Assembly (NCBI RefSeq): GCF_019396385.1
Contig: NZ_JAHKRN010000024.1
Coordinates: 1 to 64,000 of the forward strand
Direction of reading: 5' to 3'
Length of the DNA: 64,000 nucleotides
DNA from: Nonomuraea harbinensis
GTDB taxonomy: Bacteria > Actinomycetota > Actinomycetes > Streptosporangiales > Streptosporangiaceae
Shown here: positions 14,892 to 22,932 of the stretch, piece by piece
Layout: every line of letters begins with the position of its first letter
How positions within the stretch are numbered: the stretch's first letter is position 1
Position numbers and translations under genes: made by a program
The notes under the pieces: model-generated
The model's database searches: none
Seen by the model: only the letters and a program-made list of their open reading frames with translations
Told to the model about the DNA's origin: nothing

Positions 14892-15910
14892 GCACGACAG
14901 GACCCCGGGTCGCCGAGGCGAGCGCCTCCCCGGACGGAGACGGCCGGACCGGGAGCGGAGGCCCCCGGCGCTTATGGACGGCGCTGGATCCCACGAAGGT
15001 CGTCTACCTCGCGCTGGCGGCCGTCATCGCGATCGGATGGGTGCTGGTCGCCCTCGACGGCGGCGCCTTCCTCACCACGGAGACCATCGTCGGCATCCAG
15101 CAGAGATCCGCCGCCCTCGGCATCGTGGCGGTCGGCCAGACCTTGGCGATCCTGGCCGGATCCCTCGACCTCTCGGTGGCCTATCTCATCAGTCTCAGCT
15201 CCCTGGTGGCCGCCGAGGTCATGGAAGCCGGCAGCGTCCCGGGAGGCGTGGCGGCCGTCATCGGGGTCAGCGCCCTCGTCGGCCTCGTCAACGGGCTGGT
15301 GATCACCAAGCTCCACGTGCACGCCTTCATCGCCACCCTGGGCGTGGCGCTGATCATCAAGGGCGTCCTGGACCACCTCTACGACGGTCCGGCGGGACGC
15401 GTTCCCGAGTCGTTCCAGCACCTGGGCTACGACCGCATCGGTCCCATCCCCGTCTCGGCCCTGCTCTGGGCGGCGGTGGCCGGCGTGGCGTGGTTCCTGC
15501 TGGCGAAGAGCAGGTACGGCTACCGCGTCCACGCCGTGGGCGGCGACGTCGAGGTGGCCAGGCTCTCGGGCATCAGAACCGATCGCGTGGTCGTCGTCAC
15601 GCACGTGCTCTGCTCCTTGTGCGCGGGCATCGCCGGATTGCTCCTCGCCAGCAGGCTCGGCGCCGGCGTCCCCACGGTCGGCACTGACGGCGGCTACGAC
15701 CTGGAGTCCATCGCCGCGGTCGTCCTCGGCGGCACTGCGCTCGCGGGAGGGAAGGGCGGGGTGGCCGGCACGGTCGGCGGCGTCCTCCTGCTGGCCGTGC
15801 TGGACAGCGTCTTCAACCAGCTGGAGGTCAACTCCTTCTTCAAGGACGTCGTGCGGGGCGTCGTCATCGTGGCCGCCGTCGCGCTCTACGCCAGGAGGCG
15901 GACGTCATGA
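14888..15910 (+). CDS. Sugar ABC transporter permease (BPD_transp_2) 1
   Basis: 340 residues. GTG start overlapping the ATPase stop as GTGA, with GGGGGAGGAGG upstream. A polar ~35-residue cytoplasmic N-terminus precedes about nine or ten membrane helices. Family motifs are VGQTLAILAGSLDLSVAYLI near the N-terminus, ALVGLVNGLVITKLHVHAFIATLG and the cytoplasmic EAA-like stretch VARLSGIRTDRVVVVTHV; the C-terminal YDLESIAAVVLGGTALAGG is typical of RbsC-type permeases. It pairs with the next gene as a heterodimeric channel for a monosaccharide. Confidence 0.9.
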   Translation: MSTTGPRVAEASASPDGDGRTGSGGPRRLWTALDPTKVVYLALAAVIAIGWVLVALDGGAFLTTETIVGIQQRSAALGIVAVGQTLAILAGSLDLSVAYLISLSSLVAAEVMEAGSVPGGVAAVIGVSALVGLVNGLVITKLHVHAFIATLGVALIIKGVLDHLYDGPAGRVPESFQHLGYDRIGPIPVSALLWAAVAGVAWFLLAKSRYGYRVHAVGGDVEVARLSGIRTDRVVVVTHVLCSLCAGIAGLLLASRLGAGVPTVGTDGGYDLESIAAVVLGGTALAGGKGGVAGTVGGVLLLAVLDSVFNQLEVNSFFKDVVRGVVIVAAVALYARRRTS

Positions 15911-16845
15911 AGCGCAACCTGCCGATCTTCGCCGTCCTGCTGGTCCTGCTGGCGGCCATCGCGCTGGCCAATCCCTTCTTCCTGGAACCGGCCGGGTTCC
16001 TGGCGTTCGTCAAGCGGGCCGCGCCGCTGGTGATCCTGGCGGCGGGCCAGTACTTCGTGATCGTCTCCGGGGAGTTCGACCTGTCGGTGGGCTCGCTCGT
16101 CACCGCCGAGGTCGTCATCGCCGCCCGCCTGATCGACGGGAACGAGGACGCCACGTGGCCCGTGCTCGTCCTGCTGATCGGGTTCGGCCTGCTCGTGGGC
16201 CTGGTCAACGGGGCGGTGACGACGCTGCTGAGGGTGCCGTCGTTCATCACCACACTCGGCACCATGCTCATCCTGACCGGCGCGGTCTTCCTCTGGACGG
16301 GCGGCGCGCCCGTGGGGGCGCTGTCGCAGGCGTTCCGCGTCTTCGGCCGCGACACGCTGTGGGCCGTCCTCATCCTGCTCGCGGTCGGCGTGGCCGCGGC
16401 ACTGCTCATGCGCGCCGACTTCGGCCGCACGCTCGTCGCCACCGGCGACAACGAGCGCGCGGCCGCCCTGTCGGGAGTGCGGGTCAACCGGGTCAGGATC
16501 CTCGCCTTCGTGCTCTCCGGGCTGGCCGCGGCCGTCGCCGGGATCCTGCTCGGCGGGTTCGCCGGCGTCTCCGCCCAGGTCGGTCAGGGCCTGGAGTTCT
16601 CCGCGATCACCGCCGTCGTCCTCGGCGGTGTGGTGCTCGGCGGCGGGCGCGGCTCGGTCGTGGCCGCCATGGCCGGCGCGCTCACCCTGGAGGCGCTGTT
16701 CACGCTGCTCAACCTGTACGGGATCTCCGGGGCGCTGGAGTTCACCGTGCAGGGCGTCATCATCATCGCCGCTGTCGCCGCGGGTGCCGTGAGGCTGCCG
16801 CGGATTTTCACCCCCCGCAAAGGAGACGCCCGTGTCGCGTCGTAA
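15907..16845 (+). CDS. Sugar ABC transporter permease (BPD_transp_2) 2
   Basis: 312 residues, start ATGA overlapping the previous stop. Hydrophobic throughout, with RbsC-type signatures AAGQYFVIVSGEFDLSVGSL, LVNGAVTTLLRVPSFITTLGT, NERAAALSGVRVNRVRI (EAA-like loop) and LEFSAITAVVLGGVVLGGGRG. It is related to the upstream permease, and the two are expected to form the membrane pore of the importer. Its last codons overlap the start of the binding-protein gene by 14 bases. Confidence 0.9.
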   Translation: MKRNLPIFAVLLVLLAAIALANPFFLEPAGFLAFVKRAAPLVILAAGQYFVIVSGEFDLSVGSLVTAEVVIAARLIDGNEDATWPVLVLLIGFGLLVGLVNGAVTTLLRVPSFITTLGTMLILTGAVFLWTGGAPVGALSQAFRVFGRDTLWAVLILLAVGVAAALLMRADFGRTLVATGDNERAAALSGVRVNRVRILAFVLSGLAAAVAGILLGGFAGVSAQVGQGLEFSAITAVVLGGVVLGGGRGSVVAAMAGALTLEALFTLLNLYGISGALEFTVQGVIIIAAVAAGAVRLPRIFTPRKGDARVAS

Positions 16846-18031
16846 AACCATGGTCGCGATGTTCGCGCTGGTCGCCCTCGCCGGATGCACCAGTGACAAG
16901 CCGGCCGCCACCGTAACCTCGTCGTCCGCGGCCCCGAGCAGCCAGGCACAGGCGTCGGGAACCGGGGAGCAGTCGAAGTTCTTCGACCAGGCCGACCACG
17001 ACGCGCAGCTCGCCATGCGGTCGCAGACTCCCGAGGGCCCGGCGGACAAGCCATGGGAGCAGGCGATCGCGCCGGAGATGACCGACACCGCTCAGTACAA
17101 GAAGGACGGGCCGTACCACCTGTGCTTCTCCAACGCGGCCGTCAACAACCCGTGGCGGCAGGTCGGCTGGAAGACCATGCAGGCCGAGGTGGCGGAGCAC
17201 GAGGAGATCAGTGAGCTGACCGCGCTGGACGCGGAGGGCAAGGACGACAAGCAGATCTCCGACATCGCCGAGCTGCAGGCCAAGGGCTGTGACGCGTTGA
17301 TCATCTCGCCGAACACCACCGCCACCCTCACCCCGGCGGTCAAGGGCGCCTGCGAGAAGCTGCCGGTGATCGTGTTCGACCGCGGCGTCGAGACCGACTG
17401 CCCGGTGACGTTCATCAAGCCGATCGGCGGTTACGCCTTCGGCGCCGACGGCGCGGAGTTCCTGGTCGAGAAGGTGCCCGCGGGCGGCAAGGTCCTGGCG
17501 CTGCGCATCCTGCCCGGCGTGGACGTGCTGGAGACCCGCTGGTCGGCGGCCAAGCTGGCGTTCGACAAGAGCGGGCTCGAGGTCGTCGGCGTCGAGTTCA
17601 CCGACGGCGACGCGGCCAAGACCAAGAGCATCGTCAGCGACTACATCCAGCGCCACGGCAAGATCGACGGCGTCTGGATGGACGCGGGCGCCACCGCCGT
17701 CGCCGCGGTCGAGGCGTTCGAGGACGCGGGCCGGCCCGTCCCGCCGATCAACGGCGAGGACCAGCAGGACTTCCTGCAGAAGTGGAAGGACGGCGACCTC
17801 ACCGCGATCGCGCCGACCTACCCGACCTACCAGTGGCGCACGCCGATCATCGCCGCGCTGAAGATCCTCAACGGCGAGCAGGTGCCCAAGACCTGGAACC
17901 TGCCGCAGCCGAAGATCACCGCGGAGACCCTGGACACCTACCTCAAGCCCAACCTGCCGCCGCTGCACTACGCGCTCTGCGGCTGCGAGGACATGCCCGG
18001 CTTCCCGGAGAAGTGGGGCGGCCAGAAGTGA
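16832..18031 (+). CDS. Sugar-binding lipoprotein of ABC transporter
   Basis: 399 residues, GTG start with AAAGGAG at 16819-16825. A short basic N-terminus and hydrophobic stretch end in the lipobox LVALAGC, so the protein is a membrane-anchored lipoprotein. A Ser/Thr/Ala-rich linker (25-50) precedes a periplasmic-binding-protein-like domain (Peripla_BP_4): YHLCFSNAAVNNPWRQVGWKTM, a DDKQISDIAELQAKGCDALIISP segment, VIVFDRGV, and DGVWMDAGATAVAAVEAF. This fold binds a monosaccharide. The C-terminal ~90 residues include several Cys (ALCGCEDMP). The stop overlaps the next gene as GTGA. The ligand is not determined by sequence alone. Confidence 0.9.
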   Translation: MSRRKTMVAMFALVALAGCTSDKPAATVTSSSAAPSSQAQASGTGEQSKFFDQADHDAQLAMRSQTPEGPADKPWEQAIAPEMTDTAQYKKDGPYHLCFSNAAVNNPWRQVGWKTMQAEVAEHEEISELTALDAEGKDDKQISDIAELQAKGCDALIISPNTTATLTPAVKGACEKLPVIVFDRGVETDCPVTFIKPIGGYAFGADGAEFLVEKVPAGGKVLALRILPGVDVLETRWSAAKLAFDKSGLEVVGVEFTDGDAAKTKSIVSDYIQRHGKIDGVWMDAGATAVAAVEAFEDAGRPVPPINGEDQQDFLQKWKDGDLTAIAPTYPTYQWRTPIIAALKILNGEQVPKTWNLPQPKITAETLDTYLKPNLPPLHYALCGCEDMPGFPEKWGGQK

Positions 18032-18843
18032 ACATCGGGGTCAACACCTGGGTGTGGACCTCGCCCCTGACCGACGGTGACCTGGAGAGACTCGCTCCCC
18101 AGGTCGCCGCCTGGGGGTTCGACGTCATCGAGCTGCCGGTCGAGCAGCCGGGCGACTGGGACCCGGCGCGGGCGGCCGACATCCTCGCCGAGCACGGGCT
18201 CAAGGCCACGGTCGTGCTGGTCATGCCGCCCGGCCGGGAGCTCGTCGCCTCCGGCGCGGTCAAGGAGACTCAGGACTACCTCCGCCACTGCATGGACGTG
18301 GCGGTCACCGTGGGCTCGCCGGTCATCGCGGGCCCCGCCTACGCCTCGGTCGGGCGGACCTGGCGCATGTCGCCCGGCGAGCGCCGCGCCGCCTGCGCCG
18401 AGCTGCGGGAGAACCTGAAACCGCTGGTCGACCACGCCGACGTGCGGATCGCGGTCGAGCCCCTCAACCGCTACGAGACCAGCCTGATCAACACCGTCGA
18501 GCAGGCGCTGGACGCCCTCCCGCCGGGCGTCGACCTGGCTCTCGACATCTACCACATGAACATCGAGGAGAAGGATCCGGCGGCGGCCGTGCGCAGCGCC
18601 GCCGGCCGGATCGCGCACGTCCAGGTCTGCGGCACCGACCGCGGCGCCCCGGGCCAGGACCGCTTCGACTGGCCCGCCTTCACCCGGGCCCTGCGCGACG
18701 CCGGGTACGCGGGGCCGCTCGTCATCGAATCCTTCACCGCGCACAACCAGAGCATCGCCACCGCCGCCTCCATCTGGCGACCGCTCGCCCCCAGCCAGGA
18801 CACTCTGGCCGTCGAGGGACTGGCCTTCCTCAGAACGCTCTGA
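18028..18843 (+). CDS. TIM-barrel sugar isomerase/epimerase (AP endonuclease 2 family)
   Basis: 271 residues, GTG start overlapping the binding-protein stop. The xylose-isomerase-like barrel is recognisable: IGVNTWVWTSPL, VIELPVEQPGDWDP, VAVEPLNRYETSLIN with the first metal-binding Glu, DLALDIYHMNIEE with Asp and His, IAHVQVCGTDRGAPGQ with His, and VIESFT with the second Glu. This matches the D-psicose/D-tagatose 3-epimerase and L-ribulose 3-epimerase group, which use the two Glu as acid/base at a divalent metal. As last gene of the importer operon it probably converts the imported sugar. Which sugar is unknown. Confidence 0.85.
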   Translation: MNIGVNTWVWTSPLTDGDLERLAPQVAAWGFDVIELPVEQPGDWDPARAADILAEHGLKATVVLVMPPGRELVASGAVKETQDYLRHCMDVAVTVGSPVIAGPAYASVGRTWRMSPGERRAACAELRENLKPLVDHADVRIAVEPLNRYETSLINTVEQALDALPPGVDLALDIYHMNIEEKDPAAAVRSAAGRIAHVQVCGTDRGAPGQDRFDWPAFTRALRDAGYAGPLVIESFTAHNQSIATAASIWRPLAPSQDTLAVEGLAFLRTL

Positions 18844-18884
18844 CCGGACCGCCGGGGCGGGGTGCCCCGGCGGTCCGGTCAGAG
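18838..18884. terminator. 21-bp bidirectional terminator covering two convergent stop codons
   Basis: Perfect inverted repeat: left arm 18838-18858, loop GGGGT 18859-18863, right arm 18864-18884, all 21 pairs matched and mostly G-C. The left arm contains the epimerase stop (18841-18843) and the right arm contains the stop of the convergent ROK gene (18879-18881). No U-tract follows, as is common for actinomycete terminators. It should end transcription from both sides and keep the ABC operon and the second ROK gene apart. Confidence 0.85.
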
Positions 18885-20087
18885 GTCAGCGGGCCGGTGG
18901 GAGAGGACGTGGGTGCTGATCAGCTTGGCCGCCCCCACGACTCCCGAGGTGTCCCCGAGCTCGGAAAGCATGATCGGCAGCTCCCGGGTGGCCAGCGGCG
19001 GCGACCGGCGATGGACGACGCTGCGGACCTCGGTGAGCACGACATGGCCCAGGCCGGTCAGATCGGCCAGGCCGCCCGCGATCACGATGAGACCGGGATT
19101 GAAGAAGCTGACCAGGTCCGCGAGGACCTGGCCGAGGCGGCGTCCCCCGTCCCGGATCATCGCGATCGCCGTGGCGTCGCCCGCCGCGGCCGCCGCGCCG
19201 GCGTCCTGCGCGGTGAGCCGGCCGGCTCTGGCCAGCCGCTCGGCCAGGCCGGCGGACGTTCCGGAGCGGGCCGCCTCCTCGGCCTGGCGGGCGATCGCCG
19301 TGCCGCCGATGTAGGCCTCAAGGCAGCCGGTGTTGCCGCACAAGCAGGCCGGGCCGTGGTCGTCCAGCTGGACGTGGCCGATGTCACCCGCGCTGCCGGA
19401 GGCCCCACGGTGGATCCCGCCATCGATGACGATGCCGCACCCGATGCCCGTTCCGAGCTTGACGAGCAGGAAGTCGCCGGCGGTCCTGGCCACCCCGGCG
19501 TGCATCTCTCCGAGCGCCATGAGGTTGGCGTCGTTGTCGATGAGCGCCGGGCAGCCGAGCCGCCGGGTGAGCGCGTCCCGTACCGGATACCGGTCCCAGC
19601 CCGGCATGACCGGAGGGACGACCGCGAAGTCGTCGCGGAAGCTGACCGGGCCCGGCACCCCCATCCCCACCCCGTGCAGCCTCGGCGCGAGCCCCTGCGA
19701 GCGCAGCTCGCCCAGCAGATCCAGGGCGACCGAGAGCGCCGCGTCCGGCCCCTGCCGGGCGTCGCACGACTCCGACGCCTGCGCCAGGATCTCCAGGTCG
19801 CCTGTCGTGATCGCCACGTTCACGGAGGCGGCGCCGATCACGACGGCCGCGAACCGGAGGCTCGGCGACAGGCGCACCATCCTGGACCGCCGCCCCTTGC
19901 GGGAGGTCGCGAGCTCCACCTCCTCGATCAGTGCGAGCTCGCTCAGCCGCGCCAGCTCCCCCGCGAGCGCGGAGCGCGACAACCGGACGAGGTCGCCCAG
20001 CTCGGCCCGGTTCCGCGGGCCATCCTGCAGCAGGCGCAGGAGACGCTCCCGCTGGGCGTTCTCCTGCCGCGGCGTCGTGCGCTTCAC
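18879..20087 (-). CDS. ROK-family transcriptional repressor, second copy
   Basis: 402 residues, GTG start preceded by GAGGAGAACAGAA. Winged helix in residues ~10-70 (RNRAELGDLVRLSRSALAGELARL). The ROK domain has GVGMGVPGPVSF, LIDNDANLMALGEM, VKLGTGIGCGIVIDGG, GSAGDIGHVQLDD and a zinc motif CLCGNTGCLEAYIGG. It is similar to the ROK protein at 12185-13327, and both flank the importer operon. It follows the GH29 fucosidase gene on the same strand 148 bases downstream, so it may control the fucosidase, the divergent glycosidase run, or both. Confidence 0.9.
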   Translation of the reverse strand: MKRTTPRQENAQRERLLRLLQDGPRNRAELGDLVRLSRSALAGELARLSELALIEEVELATSRKGRRSRMVRLSPSLRFAAVVIGAASVNVAITTGDLEILAQASESCDARQGPDAALSVALDLLGELRSQGLAPRLHGVGMGVPGPVSFRDDFAVVPPVMPGWDRYPVRDALTRRLGCPALIDNDANLMALGEMHAGVARTAGDFLLVKLGTGIGCGIVIDGGIHRGASGSAGDIGHVQLDDHGPACLCGNTGCLEAYIGGTAIARQAEEAARSGTSAGLAERLARAGRLTAQDAGAAAAAGDATAIAMIRDGGRRLGQVLADLVSFFNPGLIVIAGGLADLTGLGHVVLTEVRSVVHRRSPPLATRELPIMLSELGDTSGVVGAAKLISTHVLSHRPADL

Positions 20088-20235
20088 TTCTGTTCTCCTC
20101 GTGGGGCGGCCCCGTGGGGAGACCTCGGACGACGGGGCCGCGCCGGCCCGGTCAACGTGACGAACGCGGGGACAGGCCGAGGCGGCTGTCGTGGTGACAG
20201 CCGCCATGGGCCAGGTGGAAGGGATGCTCGCAGGG

Positions 20236-22323
20236 TCAGCCGAAGACCTGGACTTCGGCCAGTGACAGCGGACGGTCGGAGCCGACCAGTTGGACGCGCA
20301 GGTACCGGGCGGTGCGGCCCACCGGCAGGGACAGGGACGTGCCCGCGGCCGTGCTCTGGAAGTGGTGCCACACCCCGCTCTGGGCCGCGGTGGTCCGCGG
20401 GTCGGCGGAGGTGAAGGGCGTGTCGGAGGCGAAGACGTAGAACTGGCGCAGCCGGTCGGAGCAGCAGTCGCTCCTGTTCCACAGGTTGACCTTGCTCACC
20501 TGCTTGGAGGAACCGAGGTCGACCTGCCACCAGGGGTTGGCGTCGAGGGGGGTGTCGGAGGTGTGGGTGACCGAGCCGGCGAAGAAGCCGCCGTTGGTGT
20601 CGCCGTCCACGGCCCGTCCGGCGACGGCTCCGCTGCCGTGGGTGCTGGACTGGGTGGCGGGCGCGTTCAGGGCCAGGTTGTCCGGTTCCGCAGGGCCGTC
20701 CTGGTAGAGGCCGAGGGTCGCGATCGCCGGAGGAAGCGCCCGGGAGGAGATGATCCGCAGCCTGACCTTACGGGTGGTGACCGGGGCCGGCAGCCGCAGC
20801 AGACGCTTGTAGCCGATCGTGGTGGCGCCGGTGACCTGCCGCCAGGTCGTGCCCTCCAGGGCGTCCACCGCGAAGCTCGACACCCGCTGGCCCACCTGGA
20901 TGTTCTCCTGGAGGTTCACCACGTTGAAGGTCTTGTCCGAGCCGAGGTCGAGAACGAGGCCTCCGCTGGTGCCTGCCGGCTGCCAGGCGGTGCCGTCGTC
21001 GGAGTCCAGCACGTTGCCGGGGCCGTTGCCGGCGGTGTTGGACGTCCCCGTGTCGTTGGCGGCGCTCGCTGCGGCGGTGAGGTCGGTGGCGAAGATCGAT
21101 CTGATCCTGTCGCCGAACTCGCGCATCCGGGTCACCTCGGCGGCGGGGAATCTCCCCGTCCTGTCCGGCGCGACGTTGAGCAGCAGCTGGCAGTTGCGGC
21201 CCACCGAGTTGAAGTACGCGTCGGTCAGGGCGTTCAGCGAGATCGGCCTCGCGTTGGGGTTCCAGAACCAGTAGTTCCCCGTCAACCGGCCGTCGCACTC
21301 GGCCGGATGCCAGGCCAGGTAGTCCGACGCGGTGGTCAGCTTGTCATCGCCGGCGATGTTGTCGGCACTCTCGCCGTAGGTGGGGTTGCGCGGCCCGTCC
21401 GGATCCGGCGTGCCGAGCTGGGGGACGACGCTCCACTCACTGGCACGTGTGGTGTAGGCCAGCTCGTTGCCGACCCAGCGGACATCGGGGCCGCCGAACA
21501 TGACCGCCGTCGGCTGCAGCGTGCGCACCATCTGGAACCAGTCGGTGAAGTTGTAGGACTGCCTGCCGCCGGTCGGGTCCGCGCCGTCGAACCACACCTC
21601 GTCGATCGTTCCGTACTTCGTGAGCAGCTCGTACAGGGTGTTCATGTAGAGGCGGTTGTAGTCGTCGGCCTGAAAGGTGAACGACGGCCCCGTGCCGCCC
21701 CCGCCGGGGATCGTCGAGGTCACCTTCGGGCTGCCGTTGCCGAACGTGCGACCGGGCTGGGCCTCGTACAGGTCCGAGGGCGACAGGTAGAAGCCGACCT
21801 TGAGCCCGTGCTCGCGCGCCGAGTCGGTGAACGACCTGACGACGTCGCCCCTGCCGCCCATCCAACTGCTCGACGCCACCCCGTGGGAGGAGTACGCCGA
21901 GGGGAACAGCAGCATGCCCTCATGGTGCTTGGCGGTCAGGATGACCTTCTTGAAGCCCGCCTCCTTGAACGTGGCCGCCCACTGGTCGGTGTCCAGGCCG
22001 GACGGCTGGAACACGTCCGGGTCCTCGGTGCCCGTACCCCACTCCCGGCCGGTGAAGGTGTTCGGCCCGAAGTGGATGAACCCGGTCAGCTCCTCACGCT
22101 GCCAGGCCAGTTGCCGCGCTGTCGGCGTCACCCTGGCCGCCTTCTCGATGATCTGCGCGTGCGTGTCGGAGTCGGAGATGCCGACGACGGGATTCTCCTC
22201 GGCGGACGCCGGCCCGGCGGCGGCAGTCCCGCTGACGAGGGTGGCGAGCATGACCAGAGCGGTGATCGCGGATCGCCGCGCGTGCCGGCGGCTCAAGGGC
22301 GCGCCGATCAGATGGCTGAACAC
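20236..22323 (-). CDS. Secreted GH29 alpha-L-fucosidase with F5/8-type (CBM32-like) modules
   Basis: 695 residues. A twin-basic-rich signal sequence (1-41, cleavage after ASA) directs export. The catalytic barrel (~60-400) has the GH29 landmarks FIHFGPNTFTGREWG, KKVILTAKHHEGMLLFPS (the conserved His pair) and TIDEVWFDGADPTGG, whose WFDG Asp is the expected nucleophile. Residues ~415-550 and ~555-695 are two discoidin/F5-8C-type carbohydrate-binding modules (DDGTAWQPAG, VVNLQENIQVGQRV; NPWWQVDLGSSKQVSKVNLWNRSDC, YLRVQL). The enzyme removes terminal alpha-linked L-fucose from glycans outside the cell. It is divergent from the GH31/GH95/GH20 run. Confidence 0.9.
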   Translation of the reverse strand: MFSHLIGAPLSRRHARRSAITALVMLATLVSGTAAAGPASAEENPVVGISDSDTHAQIIEKAARVTPTARQLAWQREELTGFIHFGPNTFTGREWGTGTEDPDVFQPSGLDTDQWAATFKEAGFKKVILTAKHHEGMLLFPSAYSSHGVASSSWMGGRGDVVRSFTDSAREHGLKVGFYLSPSDLYEAQPGRTFGNGSPKVTSTIPGGGGTGPSFTFQADDYNRLYMNTLYELLTKYGTIDEVWFDGADPTGGRQSYNFTDWFQMVRTLQPTAVMFGGPDVRWVGNELAYTTRASEWSVVPQLGTPDPDGPRNPTYGESADNIAGDDKLTTASDYLAWHPAECDGRLTGNYWFWNPNARPISLNALTDAYFNSVGRNCQLLLNVAPDRTGRFPAAEVTRMREFGDRIRSIFATDLTAAASAANDTGTSNTAGNGPGNVLDSDDGTAWQPAGTSGGLVLDLGSDKTFNVVNLQENIQVGQRVSSFAVDALEGTTWRQVTGATTIGYKRLLRLPAPVTTRKVRLRIISSRALPPAIATLGLYQDGPAEPDNLALNAPATQSSTHGSGAVAGRAVDGDTNGGFFAGSVTHTSDTPLDANPWWQVDLGSSKQVSKVNLWNRSDCCSDRLRQFYVFASDTPFTSADPRTTAAQSGVWHHFQSTAAGTSLSLPVGRTARYLRVQLVGSDRPLSLAEVQVFG

Positions 22324-22932
22324 GTGCCTGTCTCCCTGGGGGTGTCGGCGGGATTCACGAGGTCGTCACCGGAAGTGTGCGACACATCGGATGTATAGGC
22401 AAGATGTCATCGTCATATGATACCGAACCGGACTGAATATCCTTGAATCATCGGATCAATGAGTGCAGACTCGTGGTCCAGGGTCCGCCGGTATCGGGCA
22501 TGGGCGCCTCCTCACTTAGGGAGAGGTGACGCCGTACGACCTCATTACGCGGTTTCGTCCACAAGTTCTGGGACGTGAGGGGGTGCGAGAGAGCCCTGCT
22601 TGAAGCTGATCGAAATCTTTGGTAGCAGCGCAAGAACGAGCTTGCAAGGCCCAATGCGCAGAGCGTCGGGGCGGATGCTCTACGTGATGATGCGGGCCTT
22701 TTGTCGTGACTCGCACGGAACTTTTATCGAATTTCGGCGAAAGATCTGGGCAAGGTCCCCATATCGTCTTATATTACGGCGCAATACCGCACGAACATCG
22801 CCGGATTCCGGCAGATACACGCACCGGAACGCTTCGCACCACCCCTGCCTTACGCGTCACCGTCGTCCGAACCATGGGCCTGCCGTGCCTCCGCGCACCG
22901 AGCTGATCGTCTCCGCCCCGGGAGGTCATGCC
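22324..22932. promoter_or_regulatory. Divergent control region between GH29 and GH31 genes
   Basis: 609 bases without a convincing gene. The stretch 22380-22460 is AT-richer than its surroundings and probably carries the GH29 promoter. The stretch 22715-22790 is also AT-rich (CATATCGTCTTATATTACGG) and could hold the promoter of the plus-strand glycosidase run. An 11-base palindrome TTTCGGCGAAA lies at 22732-22742. The open frame reaching back to 22600 on the plus strand is not protein-like before 22933. Confidence 0.4.

Noticed and set aside
3247..22456. Recurring CATCGGAT-type motif (near 3262, 22386 and 22449) as a shared operator
   Set aside because: Three short, differently extended matches over 20 kb are compatible with chance.
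22732..22742. TTTCGGCGAAA palindrome as a defined ROK operator
   Set aside because: It occurs once and does not resemble the inverted repeat at 13381-13397, so it is only mentioned in the control-region entry.
22600..22932. Upstream extension of the GH31 frame
   Set aside because: No signal peptide or family match before 22933; GGGAGG and the signal peptide mark the true start.
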